From Adineta steineri (lineage: Eukaryota; Rotifera; Eurotatoria; Adinetida; Adinetidae): a DNA stretch of 64,000 bases. Shown here piece after piece: positions 22,321-34,306 of this stretch (positions within the stretch are counted from its first letter, which is position 1; every line of letters begins with the position of its first letter). The position numbers and the translations under genes are program-made. Below the pieces are notes generated by a model that made no database searches, was not told where the DNA came from, and saw only the letters and a program-made list of their open reading frames with translations. Location of the stretch: positions 186,001-250,000 of the forward strand of contig CAJNOI010000045.1 of the NCBI GenBank assembly GCA_905250115.1, written 5' to 3'.

Positions 22321-25279
22321 ATGTCGAATAAAATTTCTCCCAATTTACTTACATTACCGGTAGAACTTGTCTACCGAATTTTGGATCAGCAGAGTGATTT
22401 TACAATGGTGTGCTCAATGCAAAATGTCTGCCAACGGTTCAATACAATCCTTGAAACCTATCACCGATACCAGGTAAACTTTTTTCTATTCACGATTGTC
22501 TGCCTCTCTTTTATCTTCAAACCATTTCTTATTCTTACAGCCCATATGTGTGAGAAGATATCATTTATATAATCAAAGCACTCGGAAAGAAATGAGAAGA
22601 TATACATAAAAGCAACTCTTTTACCGTTCTTTTTTAAACAATCCACTGCTCTCATATTATTTTTATTTACCCACCTGTAATATTTACAAGATAAAGGAAA
22701 GAAAGAATTGCATTTACATGTGCATCTGAACTTTTATTCACACATTTTTCATATCAAAAGCGACTTTTTGACAGAGACTAAAGGCTTTACAGGAGTTTTA
22801 ACTGAAATAAATCAATCACTCATACGCTAATGGGCCTTGCAGTCGGAATAGGTCTAATATTAAATTACAAGACTGTTCCTTTTTCTTTTCATGTGAACAC
22901 ATTACTTCATATAGGCTCTTCTTTGATTTAATCAGCAGTATATGACAAAATATCACACAGATGCAAACAGCAATACTGCGATCCAAAAAAATGGCTATCC
23001 ACAAAAAATTAAGGAGATTCAAAGAGTTTAAGAGACAGTAATAACCTAGACTTATACTACCTTGAAAAACAAGGAACTGAAGAAGTTCAAGAGATACCGA
23101 TAAGATTAGAGAGAGGATGAGAGCGAGAAGATGTTATACACGCAGATTATTAAAACGTATAACGGATCTAATCGGACTCTATAACACCTGATCATCCGAC
23201 AAAATCCGATTGGAAATTGTGGGACGAAATCATATTATATTCCGTCAGCTGAAACTTCGTTACTAGAAATTTCAGTAAAATTCTTTTTACCAGTACTAGC
23301 TATCAGTTGTATGATACTATTTGATTTTGTTAAGACATGGATCAGATTCTATCGAAATCGATCATCAAAATGATCGACCTGGGGAAGCAATAACCACATG
23401 AAATAATGTGAAGACAATTGAATTGCTTGATTTCCAAGAACTCCTACATTTTCTAGAATTTATTAGATTTTGTTGCAAACCCATGACGTTTTTCAGAAAG
23501 TCTTTCCATTTTCTTAATAGTTCAATTTCTGGATTGCACTCAAATCTCCCTAATCATAGCTGCTATCCTTATACCTTAACATTTCAGTTAAACATCGTCT
23601 GACATTCTACTAAATTCAACATGTGCACTGTACTATTTCAGTTTTCAAAAATAATACACAACACTTCGATGACGTATAACAAGCTAGTAGCATTTCTCAT
23701 ATAACTCAATCAATTGAATATTATTAAATATCCAGGAAAAACCCGTGAATATAACCAACACTAATTCATCATAAATTTCATCGATAATGAAATGATTGAC
23801 TTCTTCTCTTTCATAGTATTTTGCCCTTATTGTTTCGGTTCTCGGAGGTGGACTTTTGCCGAAAACTCTCCATCCATCGTTATCTATTCGATATATCCAT
23901 GTATACTATTTCCTACAGACACTTACTATATTAAATCTCCGTTACAATCAAATCGGAGATGTTCGAGCAAAGCATCTAGCGGATTCATTGCAAAATAATA
24001 TGGTAACTATCGGTCTCTTCGTGATCTATTTCATATATATTCATCATCGCCCTTTTATACAGACGTTTACCATATTAAAACTTGAGGGCAATCAAATCGG
24101 AGATGTTGGTGCACAGCATCTGGCGCATGCATTACAAAATAATACGGTAACCATCATTCTGTTACTCACCTATCTCATATATCCATCTTCATTTTTTTTT
24201 ATACAGACACTTACCACATTAGTTCTCGACGAGAATCCAATTGGAGCTGTTGGTGCACAGCGTCTGGCGAATGCGTTACAATATAATACGGTAACTATCA
24301 TTCTCTTCGTGATCTATCTCATATATACATTTGTACTTTTCTATACAGACGCTTACAACATTAGATCTAGATAACAATCAAATCGGAGTTGTTGGTGCAC
24401 AGCATCTGGCGGATGCATTACAAAATAATGCGGTAACTATGCTTATGTCACTCACATATTTTTTATATCCATCTGCACTCTTTTTTACAGACACTTACCA
24501 CATTAAAACTCCGCTCCAATAAAATCGGAGATGCTGGTGCACAGCGTCTGATGAAGGCGTTACGAAATAATACAGTAATCATGATTCTTNNNNNNNNNNC
24601 AGACGCTTACCACATTAAGTCTCTACTGGAATTTTATCGGAGAGATTGGATCACAGCATATAGCGGATGCTCTACGATATAATACAGTAACTATCATTCT
24701 CTTCGTGACCTATTTCATATATTCATCTTCGCCTTTTTATACAGACGCTTACCTCATTAGATCTCGGCTGCAATCTAATTGAAGATGTTGGTGCACAGCG
24801 TCTGGCGAATGCGTTACAATATAATACGGTAACTATTATCATCTTCATGATCTATTTCATGTATTCATCTGCACTTTTTTATAGTCGCTTACCACATTAG
24901 ATCTCTCCAGCAATAATCTAATGAGTGATGTTGGTACACAGTATATAGCGGCTGCATTACGAGCTAATACGGTAACTATCATTCTCTTCGTGATCTATTT
25001 GATATATTCATCTGCACTTTTTTATACAGACACTTACCTCATTAGATCTCAACTGCAATGGTATCGAAGATATTGGTGCACAGTATCTGGTGGATGCATT
25101 ACAAAATAATATGGTAACTATCATTCTGGTACTCATCGATCTCATATATCCATCTACACTTTTTTATACAGACGCTTACCACATTAAATATCATACGCAG
25201 TATTATCAGTGACGAACTCATGAAGCAAATGAATGAATTGATTGAACGAAATAAGGGATTCGCAAAAATGAAGTGTTGA
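22321..25279 (+). CDS. F-box-like / leucine-rich-repeat protein, one LRR per exon
   Basis: The first exon (22321-22473, phase 0) encodes MSNKIS then LPVELVYRILDQQSDF, an F-box-like helix pair. Ten exons follow: 23919-24002, 24063-24146, 24207-24290, 24349-24432, 24491-24574, 24603-24686, 24745-24828, 24885-24971, 25030-25113 and 25172-25279. Each internal exon encodes one 28-residue RNI-type LRR of the form TLTTLDLxxNQIGDVGAQHLADALQNNT in two halves; one has 29. The last ends MKQMNELIERNKGF...MKC and stop. All are phase 0, bounded by TACAG| and |GTAACT. F-box plus LRR suggests substrate recognition in an SCF ubiquitin ligase, or an NLR-like sensor. The 1.4 kb between exon 1 and the first LRR shows no clear exon, so the gene may have lost middle exons. 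A 10-N gap lies between LRR 5 and 6. Confidence 0.75.
23919..25279 (+). repeat. Tandem exon-plus-intron array, ~142-bp unit
   Basis: Unit starts are 140-145 bp apart except where the N gap falls. Not only the 84-bp LRR exon but also the ~58-bp intron is conserved (GTAACTATCATTCTCTTCGT, then ATATATCCATCTGCAC and TTTATACAG). So the exon and its intron were amplified together. Confidence 0.85.
24590..24599. other. Assembly gap (10 N) inside the LRR array
   Basis: Ten N within the intron between LRR exons 5 and 6. The flanking intron is too short for one normal unit, so the array may be collapsed here. Confidence 0.9.
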
Positions 25280-25446
25280 TATCGACGGTGCAGTGATCAC
25301 TAGTAGAGAACTATTAATAGCTGTCTGAAGAAGTTTCTTTTTCGGGTGTCATCATAATTCAATATAAATATAATCGTTTTATTTTATGTGTGATTTGTAT
25401 TGTAACGACATAAGTTGGATTGATTTTTTATCCAGATGTACTGCTC

Positions 25447-25530
25447 TTGGGTGTGGGTGGGTGGGTGTGAATGTCTATTTTCTATTCACACCCGCTTTCG
25501 TTTCCACCCAAACCCTTACACCTTTACACT
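25447..25530. repeat. Telomere-like fold-back
   Basis: TTGGGTGTGGGTGGGTGGGT GTGAATG, then a spacer, CACACCCGC and ACCCAAACCCTTACACC. Confidence 0.65.
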
Positions 25531-26063
25531 GAACACGGTTTTCTTCGAAATTTAACGTTAGATCTCACTCTTAGGCGATTCAGATCGATCGGTAGATCCG
25601 ACCAGGGGGAAAGGATGGAATCCGGTCATTTTGGATTTCGATGAATGCCAAAGGTTTCAATAACACTAATGGATTTCAATGGATTAAGTTGATTTACATG
25701 GATTCTTTAAAATTCTGACGAATATCTTTCGATTCTGCCTTATTCCATTGCTGTTTTAGACCTGTCAGCCTGCATTGAATTTTCCAGAACGTGATCCAGA
25801 TTTTAAATAAACTACGCAAGTTATCAAAACGATTGTATGCATTCATGTTTAGTCTTTTATATTATTTTGTGTATCATTGTTCATACTTGTATGTTAATAA
25901 CTCATCATCTTCTTTTGCTGAGCAATTTATCAAATTCAAATTCTTCTATGAAAAATATATTGACCTAACGAGTCTGTTTCTTCAATTTTTAGTGCATCAA
26001 AATAATTTTTCTAGCACTAGCAAAGATAGAAGTGCGTAATAGCACTGAAAGGTTTTTATTTAT

Positions 26064-26175
26064 AAGGGTGTGGATGTGGATCCGTGTGAGTACCGGTGAA
26101 GGTGATCTGGTCGTTTCACACTCACGCCTATCCCAAACCTACATCACACCCACACCCACACACCCACACCCTCAA
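26064..26175. repeat. Telomere-like fold-back, longest copy
   Basis: AAGGGTGTGGATGTGGATCC on the left. The right arm holds ACACCCACACCC followed by ACACACCCACACCCTCAAG. The spacer contains a further inner pair (GTGTGAG and CACACTCACG). Confidence 0.7.
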
Positions 26176-27351
26176 GAAAAAAATAAATGTGTCTCAATCT
26201 AAATATTAGTAGCTCGAAACTCGAAAAATGTCTCTTGCAAAAATATCTTATGAGTATAACAATGTCTTTTTAGTTATTTCAAACTATTGTTTATCAATAG
26301 ATCCAATGTTATTGTAAATTTCTCTCCTAAAAATCCAATAAATGTAATGATGTCTCTCATTGAGTCACTTCAGATAGTTTTTTGAAGAAAATTTAAAATA
26401 TCAATATGAATAGATCCAACATTGTTGTAAATTTCTCTCCCAAAAAATCCAATTTGTTTTAACAATGTCTCTTCCTCTATTATTTTCAATTTATTCTAAT
26501 TTTGATGCAAATGCTCCTCCCAAAAAATCTTCAACCAATATAACAAATACACCTCCTTGAATTTTTTGTAAATTTATCGAGGTGACAATTACAAGATTAA
26601 TCACTATTCTTCTACATTAATATCACTTTTTATAATGTCTTCTCTATTAATATTATTATTTATAATATTTCCTACATTGAAATCACTATTTATAATATCT
26701 TCTGCATTAGTATCATCACTTACATTAATAACATGAATTAATATCATTTTATTATGACATTTATAAAAATTCTCTTCACACATTCGCTTGAAAAGAAATT
26801 CGAAAGGCCTCGCGTGATTAAATAGCTATTTCCCAAAAATTTGTTTTGTTCCCTCTCCTTAATTACTTTTCTGTAATTATTTGTTTATTTTTCTTTGTGT
26901 TCTGTTCATAATTTATTTTTCTATTTTTTGTGTTTTTTCCTTTCTCTCTTTTTTTCTTTTTTGTTAAAAAATACAATTAAAAAATTAAGAATTATTCTTG
27001 TTGACTTGCTTTATTTATAAAAAAAAAACAAGCAAGCAAGCAAACAATTTACTCTTACTGGACTCTTCTCTACGAGAAAGAGAATATTTCCTTTTCATAA
27101 GATAGCCTCGTTAGAGAAATATTCTTTTAGAACAGATAGTTCTAATATTTATTGTTTAATATAAGATAGTTCCTATTGAAATAATAGTTTCGCTTGGAAA
27201 TTTATTTTGCATATAGTGATAGATACAATATTGTTAGCATCTTAGTTAGTTGTGATGATAGCATGTTGATTTCTTAATTAAGTTGATATGGAAAGATAAA
27301 GTTTTATATCGTGATGTATCTCTGAGTGAGTGCTATTTGAAAGTTCCATAA

Positions 27352-28236
27352 CTATGGTAAAGATTCTAAAAGATTGGTCCGTGACCAGTCATCACATTCA
27401 ATGGTGTTTGTTTTTAGACGATGTTGATCTTTATCTCTGATATGTATTTTTTTCATTAAAAGAGATCCAATGACTTGCACGATAAACTGAATAACTAATA
27501 GAATTATATGTGATACTATCCAAACATAGGCGAATATACTTAGATGATATTGTCTGACGCGAAAACAAATATAAATAGTTATTATAGCTGCATATATAAA
27601 GCATCGAATAATAAGTAAAGGCCAGTAACTAAACCAAAAGAATACAGATCGAACCTTATAGAACAAATCCAATCGCCATAATAATAACGGTATATGCATA
27701 ATATAATCGAGTGTTGCATGATACATTCCTATAGAATATACGTAACAAATCAAGCATTTGACTACAAAATCATCCGATGAAGAAAATCGAAGACATATAT
27801 TTGCGATTGTTATACGAATTAAAGCTGTTATATGATGAATGGTTAATTGTGGAATCTGCTTTTTACGTATTTGATTTAATGGATCTTTGTAATTTAATAC
27901 CATCTCATATGCATATAATGTCCAAAATACGATACCAGATAAATAAGCAATAAAAACCGTACGAGTTCGTAATAATAATTCATTTTTAAATAGAAATAAT
28001 ACTACGTCCGGCAAGCAACATGCTGTGATGAGTACTGTGAAAACAATCTCATAAAAATTTAGAAGATTGTAAAGTATAACTTTTTGATAAAAACGTTCAT
28101 TTTTCACTTTGTCGCAAAATTTCATTTGTATAACAAGTTGAAATAAAAGGTAATGAACCAAGAATATTATTGGATAGAAACAGTCAATATGATAAAGTAG
28201 ATCAGCAATGTCTGCCGTATGAGTTGTATTTTCCAT
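27352..28236 (-). CDS. Polytopic membrane protein, TLC-like
   Basis: A single exon encodes 294 residues with at least six strongly hydrophobic segments. After a basic loop (NQIRKKQIPQ) comes LTIHHITALIRI, a His pair at the start of a membrane helix. Later come YHATLDYIMHIPLLLWRLDL and KVRSVFFWFSYWPLLIIRCF. This order (HH helix, a polar helix, then a K...F..F...R helix) resembles TRAM/LAG1/CLN8 (TLC) domains, which act in ER lipid or ceramide metabolism. The match is by eye only. It could instead be an unrelated multi-pass protein or a 7TM receptor. The ATG follows ATAGATA; no intron is needed. Confidence 0.5.
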   Translation of the reverse strand: MENTTHTADIADLLYHIDCFYPIIFLVHYLLFQLVIQMKFCDKVKNERFYQKVILYNLLNFYEIVFTVLITACCLPDVVLFLFKNELLLRTRTVFIAYLSGIVFWTLYAYEMVLNYKDPLNQIRKKQIPQLTIHHITALIRITIANICLRFSSSDDFVVKCLICYVYSIGMYHATLDYIMHIPLLLWRLDLFYKVRSVFFWFSYWPLLIIRCFIYAAIITIYICFRVRQYHLSIFAYVWIVSHIILLVIQFIVQVIGSLLMKKIHIRDKDQHRLKTNTIECDDWSRTNLLESLP

Positions 28237-29615
28237 TATCTATATCTGAAAAATTGCTAAGAATGAGAAAAGATACTATTCGATAGTATCATTTTTCGCA
28301 GACACGACAATTCCGTGATAGACTAATATAATAAGTAGTTTTGGAATGTTCGAAAAGTAATATTTCAAATATAAAACAATTAATTATTTAATGTCCTTTA
28401 TTATCATAAGAATTGTTTTAAGTCGAAATTTTCTCTGAATAACCTATTCATAAGACATTCGAGGACGTGGGTGTGGGTGCCTCTTCTTTAACAACACCCA
28501 CACCACACCCTCAATATAATACTAATTTTAAAAAAATTAATTCTCACCTACAAAATATACTGTGAAACAAATCTAAAATAGTACTATCCGTAATACAAAA
28601 TCTTACGTATTTGGAATATAGCATGAAAAAAAACAAAAGAATAAATTATTACTTGAATAATATCTGAGTCTAATTGGATTATATCGAATGAATAGATTCA
28701 AAAGAAAATGTTGAACTTACCTAAATAGTGCGATATAAAGTGAACGTAGAACAAATAATAATATCAATTGTATACTCCAAATTCTTCTCATAACTGTATT
28801 ATATGACTCAAGAATGATATTCAAGACAAGGACACACGTGTACATTTTTACAAGCTAGAAAAAAGATGATTATTCTATAGGTATAGGTAAGTAAAAGATA
28901 CAAAAGTAAGAACGAACAAATTAACATGTGCGAATTTTTTCTTGAGAAAAAAGAAAATATTACATCTGTTATAACCGTGTTTAAATATTTATTGTGTTCG
29001 TGACCGTTTATAAACAATATATTTGAACGAATTTGAATGCGTTCATTTTATTTCCAAAAAACAATCATCAGTCTAGATCAGAATCGAACTGATGGACCAT
29101 GATGAACTATGTATAATACTCTAATATCGTGAACAATGAAGGAAGGGTAATTTTTTAGTGATAGTCTGAATCGAGATTTAAAGTCATGATCATAGTATAT
29201 AACATATCAAACACAGCTAGCTATGAAACAAATATAGCTCGAAGTTATGTTTATGTTCATGAATGAGATGAATAATGTATTGTAGGTTGTTTATTATGAG
29301 TTTAAGAATAATGTATGAAAATAACAATAATCTCCAGATTTAATTAATTTCAATGAAAAATAAATTTATGTAGTTTTGGTTTACATATAATTTTCGATCA
29401 TTCTTTCGACCACTATCAACCATTCACTCAAGATTATTGATATTTTTATACATTATTATATAAAAGTAGAATTAAACCACTTGAGTATTTATATATAAAT
29501 TGGTTGTGGAATGAATTTAACAACATTCATGTATATTGATTATGATGTATATGATTATATATCCATTTTGTGTTCGTGTTCATATTTTTGTTATAACATT
29601 TGATACAAGGTAGTA
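28237..29615. other. Intergenic, AT-rich
   Basis: Upstream of the TLC-like gene. No coding exon is recognised. The fold-back at 28461 lies about 220 bp before its start codon. Confidence 0.5.
28461..28514. repeat. Telomere-like fold-back
   Basis: GAGGACGTGGGTGTGGGTG, spacer CCTCTTCTTTAAC, then ACACCCACACCACACCCTCA. Confidence 0.7.
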
Positions 29616-30358
29616 TTAAGGCCACCCCCCCCCCTCGAGAAAAGTCAGTTTTCGTCAAAAAAAATGAAAATTGAAATAAATGCATGGGAAGATAGCTTGT
29701 CATCTGCTCTTTCATAAATGATAAAAGTTTTTAGCCGATATCCCATTTTTTTCAAAAATTTGTCAAGATTTCTGCCACTCCCTATTCGAAAAACAAGCAA
29801 TTTTCTGAAAAATCAAAAAGTGTTTTTCGCTTTTTCTCAGTTTATGGTTTTCTGATGGCGCATCCCAAATTTCTCTGTGTATACTCAGACAATATATATA
29901 TATATATATCTGTTTGAAATAGCGTGCCAAGATGCAGGACATGATGGGATCCTTTTTTTAAATTGAACTTTTTTTTGAATATATATAAGCGCTTAAATCA
30001 TTCGACACCCAATTTTGAGGATCTCAAGAGTCCTTGAACTTGTGATATCTTTTTTTCTACTAAAAAGTATGAATTTAAAAAAAAAGGATCCCATCATGTC
30101 CTGCAGTCTGACATACTCTTTCAAACAAAAAAAAATTAAATGCACAGGATGAGTCAAGACGGTGAAATTTAGGATGCCAAATTAGCTATTCTGAGTTATT
30201 TTGGGTTTTTGTTTGGTGAATATCTCTCCCAAATAACATGATATCAGACTGAAAATTTTACCAGAACTTCTCCATTATAGCTCTAACATATCCTGCAAAT
30301 TTCAAATCATTTGAATGATCTTAAGTCAAAAACCCATTTTCGAGAGGGTTGGCCTTAA
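29616..30358. mobile_element. TTAA-flanked non-autonomous inverted-repeat element
   Basis: The left end reads TTAAGGCCACCCC...CTCGAGAAAAGTCA. The right end, reversed, reads TTAAGGCCAACCCTCTCGAAAA. TTAA flanks both ends, as in piggyBac or Kolobok insertions. Inside is a second inverted pair: GCAGGACATGATGGGATCC near 29934 and GGATCCCATCATGTCCTGC near 30087. No transposase frame is seen in 743 bp, so it is a MITE. Family assignment is tentative. Confidence 0.65.
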
Positions 30359-30409
30359 AGATTAATAATGATTGAAAAAAGATCGAAATTCCCAAAAAAT
30401 CAAAATGAA

Positions 30410-30562
30410 GGGGGGAAAAGCGGGTCCTGGATCCCCGGATCCTCTGAATTTTTTGGATCCTGATGGATCCTAAGAGATCCTGATGGATCCTCAGGATTCT
30501 GGTGGATCCTAACATTCATGAGGATCTATGAGGATCCACCAGGATCCGCTTTTTCCCCCTTG
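30410..30562. repeat. GGATCC fold-back repeat with 10-bp units
   Basis: Inverted ends: AGGGGGGAAAAGCGGGTCC on the left and the reverse complement of AGGGGGAAAAAGCGGATCC on the right. The core is GGATCCTGAT, GGATCCTAAG, AGATCCTGAT and GGATCCTCAG at 10-bp spacing. Its right end sits one to two bases from the start of GPCR duplication copy B. Confidence 0.75.
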
Positions 30563-31214
30563 GTAAATATCGTTCTCTAGCTAAAAAGAGAATTCAAAAA
30601 TAAGAGAAATGCCTTTTTCTAACTATAAATATGGTATAAACCATTGTACATAGCTGCAGGTTTATAAAACTATTGACAGATAACAAAACAAAATTCAAGT
30701 TCATTCGATATAATTAGTTTGGTGTACTATTTACCGGGCATATGTTGTAACTTATATGCTACAATCATCGCTATTATTTGAATAAGATATATTTTCAGGT
30801 GCATTTTCGTATATGTGTAATCTAACTGGAACCAATGAGTAGAATACTTTCTATATCATCTATTGAATTGATAAAGAATATGGCGTTCACTTCTAATAAA
30901 AACATATATAGTGAAAAAAGAATTGAAATAGTTATTAAATTTACTTTTGTTTCCTTTCTACGTTGTTATATATTTCACAGTTTCTATTTTACTATTGTGG
31001 TGTAGGATTTTGTCGGTTGAATTTGCTAAGACCCGATCGGTATCCCACTATTGGATTTTGTCGATTCAAGTCAATAGAATCCGACAGGAACTAAAATCCA
31101 ACAGAATCTAATGCGATTCCGTCACCAGGAATCTGATAAAATCTTATGAGAATCTGCAGGATCTTGTAAAATCCAATAGTTTCCGATCGGATCCGACTAT
31201 AGGATTGGTGAATC

Positions 31215-32345
31215 TGCGTAGTATCCAATCATTTGATAAACACGTTAAGGCATCTCACTCGTTGAAATCATGAAAAGGTTTAAATGTAAATAATAAATTT
31301 TAGTGATGAGAAATAATCTCATGCGAGAAGACACATTAAAACATGTCATTCGTTAAAATAAGAGAAGATCTCAAGTATAAATAATAAGTTTTACTGACGA
31401 CAAATAAACTCATTTGGTAAGACGTAATAAAATATTTCACTCGTTAAAATAAGAGAAAATTTTAAGTACAAATAATAAGTTTATAATGATTAAAACCATA
31501 TTTATTCGAGGAGAAGTGCTCTAGCATCATACTCGTTGAAATTAGAGAAATGTGTAAGTATAAATAACAAGTTTATAATGATTAAAGCCATATCCATTCG
31601 AGAAAACGGTTTAAGGTATATCACTCATTAAAATTCGAGAAGGTGCCAAGTGTAAATAATGCGTTCTGCTGATGAAAAACAAACTGATTCGATAAGACGT
31701 ATGAAAACATCTCACTCATTAAAGTAAGTGAAGATCTCAGGTATAAATAGTAAGTTGTTTTGATAAGAAACAATCTCATGCGAGAAGATGGATTAAAACA
31801 TGTCACTCGTTAAAAAAAAGAAAAAAATTGCAAATATAAATAATAAGTTTCACTGACGACAATAAACTCGTTTGATTAGACGTAATAAAAACATTTCACT
31901 CGTTAAGATAAGGAAAACATGTAAGTATAAATAATAAGTTTATAATGATTAAAATCATATTTATTCAATAAAGCGCCTTAAGGTATCTCATTCGTTAGAA
32001 CCAGGGAGACGTTTAACTATAAATAATAAGTTTTACTGATGAGAAAGAAATTCATTCGAGAATAAGCGCTGAAGTATCTCACTCATTAAAATCTGGAAAG
32101 ATTTCAATTATAAATAATACATTTTACTGATGAGCAACAAACTCATTCGAGATGAAGCGGTAAAGCATCTCATTCATTAAAATATGAAAAGACTTCAAGT
32201 ATAAATAATAGGTTCTACTGATGAGAACCAAACTCATTCGATAAGACGCATTAGAATATAACACTCGTTGAAATAAGAGAAAGATGTACGTGTAAATAAT
32301 AAGTTTATAATGACTGAAATCATATTGATTCGAGAAAACGCGTTA
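31215..32345. repeat. Diverged ~90-bp satellite, copy B
   Basis: Same unit as 18780-19720, with about twelve units. Unit number and order differ from copy A, so the array has changed since the duplication. Confidence 0.75.
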
Positions 32346-32649
32346 AAGTTACAAGAGAGTTTCTTCAAATTTAAACAGTTTATTATCGTTGCAAGGTTAC
32401 TTACGCTTGAAAGTTAGTGAAAGAGCTGCAGGATTGTTGCGAAATTGAAGAAAATAATGAAAGCGGAAGAGAAAATCTTTGTTTATCGTCGTCAATTTGT
32501 TGTTTAACGTTACTTTACTCGTATAGTTTAAACGACATACCATAGTTGATTTTCCATTAACTAACTAGTTAATTAATCCGTTATAATAGATAGTCTACGA
32601 GACAGCCAACATTTTTATATTTTCATTTTAGAATTTGAAATTATTTATA

Positions 32650-34020
32650 ATGTCATTGATCATCGTTCTCTCGACAGCTAAAACAATAATCATTAAATAT
32701 ATTTGTCAAATATTTTTAATATGTGGTATATTTGGGTCTTCACTTAATATTTTACTATTCTCACGCAAACAGTTTAGAAAAAATTCGTGCTGTACATGTA
32801 AGTATATACTCAAATCAGATTTAGACCATAATAAAATATGTGTGAAAGTAGGTCTTCGAATAATGACCGAGAAAATCCTTAGGATGTGTTGTATGTTATG
32901 TCAAAAATAGCTCACAGTATATTTTTCTTGCTTCAGGATCCCACAAAGCATGCCAGTCGGAATACTAAATAGGCCAGCCAAACTCAACTTGTAGGAGGTG
33001 TCTCTAAATCTAGTCATGTCTATCTTGTTATACCAAAAGCATTCAAAAATATCTAGCTTGTTGTGATCAATGTGCATTGACACAATGATGAGTAAGCTGT
33101 AATAATGATATTATAAATCTGAATATCCAACTTTATGATATCCTTGAACTAATAAGAATCTAATAAATAGTTTTTTCTTCGTTATAGATTTTCTTGGTGC
33201 GTCCATTGCAATGCTTGTTGCAATGAACTTTGGACTAGTATCACGTATTATATCAGTGTATCAACCAGATCCACAGACTGTAATAAATGCATTTTGTAAA
33301 GCACGTACCTATTTCGGTCAATCTAGTGTCATGTCATATCGTTGGATGTTAACTATGGCTTGTATTGATCGATACACTTCATCAACAGCTAATGCTCGTA
33401 TACGCAAGTTCGCTAATCCATATATTGCTTGTCGCGTTATATTCATTATTGTCATCATTTGGATAATAGTACCTTTTCATAACTGGATTTTTCTCAATAT
33501 CAATGGAACCACATGTGTTTGGTCATCTTCTGCTGTTGCAACTTATAATAGTGCTTTGGTGGTTATATGTGGTTTTATAATTCCAGCAACAGTTATGATT
33601 ACATGTGCTGTGCTCATTAACAATAATCTTAAGCATAAACGTAAACGTCGTCGAAATAATGTTTCCACGTCAGCTGCTAGTGAAGCGAATCGTTTACTCA
33701 GAGCACGTGATCGACAAACATTACTCATGTTATATGTTGAAATCAGCTGTTATATAATCTTTACATCACCTTGGGCAATTTTTACGGTATATAATGCACT
33801 GTCGCTCTCTGTCCCAAACAAGACGAGCGATCGAATAGCTGTCGAAGGATTTCTTCAATTTCTGACCGAAACTACCGCTTATTTATATTCAACTTTGTCA
33901 TTCTATTTATATACATTAGCATCGCGTACATTTCGTCAAGAGTTAGTCAAAGTTATATCTGCTATTATGAATAGCAGAAATCAATGCTGCAATCGTGCTG
34001 GGCGTGTTGCCCCATTTTAA
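32650..34020 (+). CDS. Rhodopsin-like GPCR, copy B
   Basis: Exons 32650-32797 and 33188-34020 have exactly the same lengths (148 and 833 bp) and phase as copy A; the intron is 390 bp. The 326-residue product keeps CIDRYTSS, the KHKRKRRRNN loop and LSFYLYTLASRTF. Most differences are conservative and sit in loops and TM4-5 (for example VPWHNWMF in A and VPFHNWIF in B, CVWTSSS and CVWSSSA). No frame damage is present, so both copies look functional. Ligand unknown. Confidence 0.85.
32901..33083 (-). other. Antisense 60-codon ORF in the GPCR intron, copy B
   Basis: Counterpart of 20345-20527, with the same length and no indels. Confidence 0.25.
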
Positions 34021-34306
34021 GCGACTGAAATAGTAAATCAATTATGATCAATCAGCTCTAGTTTATAAAAGTTGATTAATCTTCAATAGAACTTCTATTC
34101 AAATTTTATTTATATCATATTGCATAGCAGAGACTTTTATCAAATAATCTCGCAATTGTCCTTCAGTGAATCTTTATTACCGGTAGATGACAGACATTTG
34201 TTAGTATTTTTGTCGTTACATATATATTTTACTCAATTTTTGTTCAATTAATGTTGTTAAATGTTGTATCGTTCTTTGAAATAAACTTCAAATAAAAATC
34301 TCAAGT

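Larger units (their letters stand above)
25280..27351. other. Intergenic, repeat-rich
   Basis: Holds two telomere-like tracts, a TGGATTTC word repeat (25610-25740), and an AT-rich tract of diverged short repeats (26220-26740: AATGTCTCT, TAATATCACTTTTATAATGTC and relatives). The 82-codon open frame at 25791 has no recognisable content and no ATG start. Confidence 0.5.
30564..34306 (+). repeat. Segmental duplication, copy B
   Basis: Direct-orientation homologue of 18128-21660 (see there). Homology starts abruptly after the GGATCC fold-back. A roughly 100-bp stretch near 34105-34205 has no counterpart in copy A. Confidence 0.85.

Noticed and set aside
25791..26039. Small plus-strand protein of 82 codons
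   Set aside because: No ATG start, AT-driven Phe/Leu/Ser composition, no neighbour or homologue in the window.
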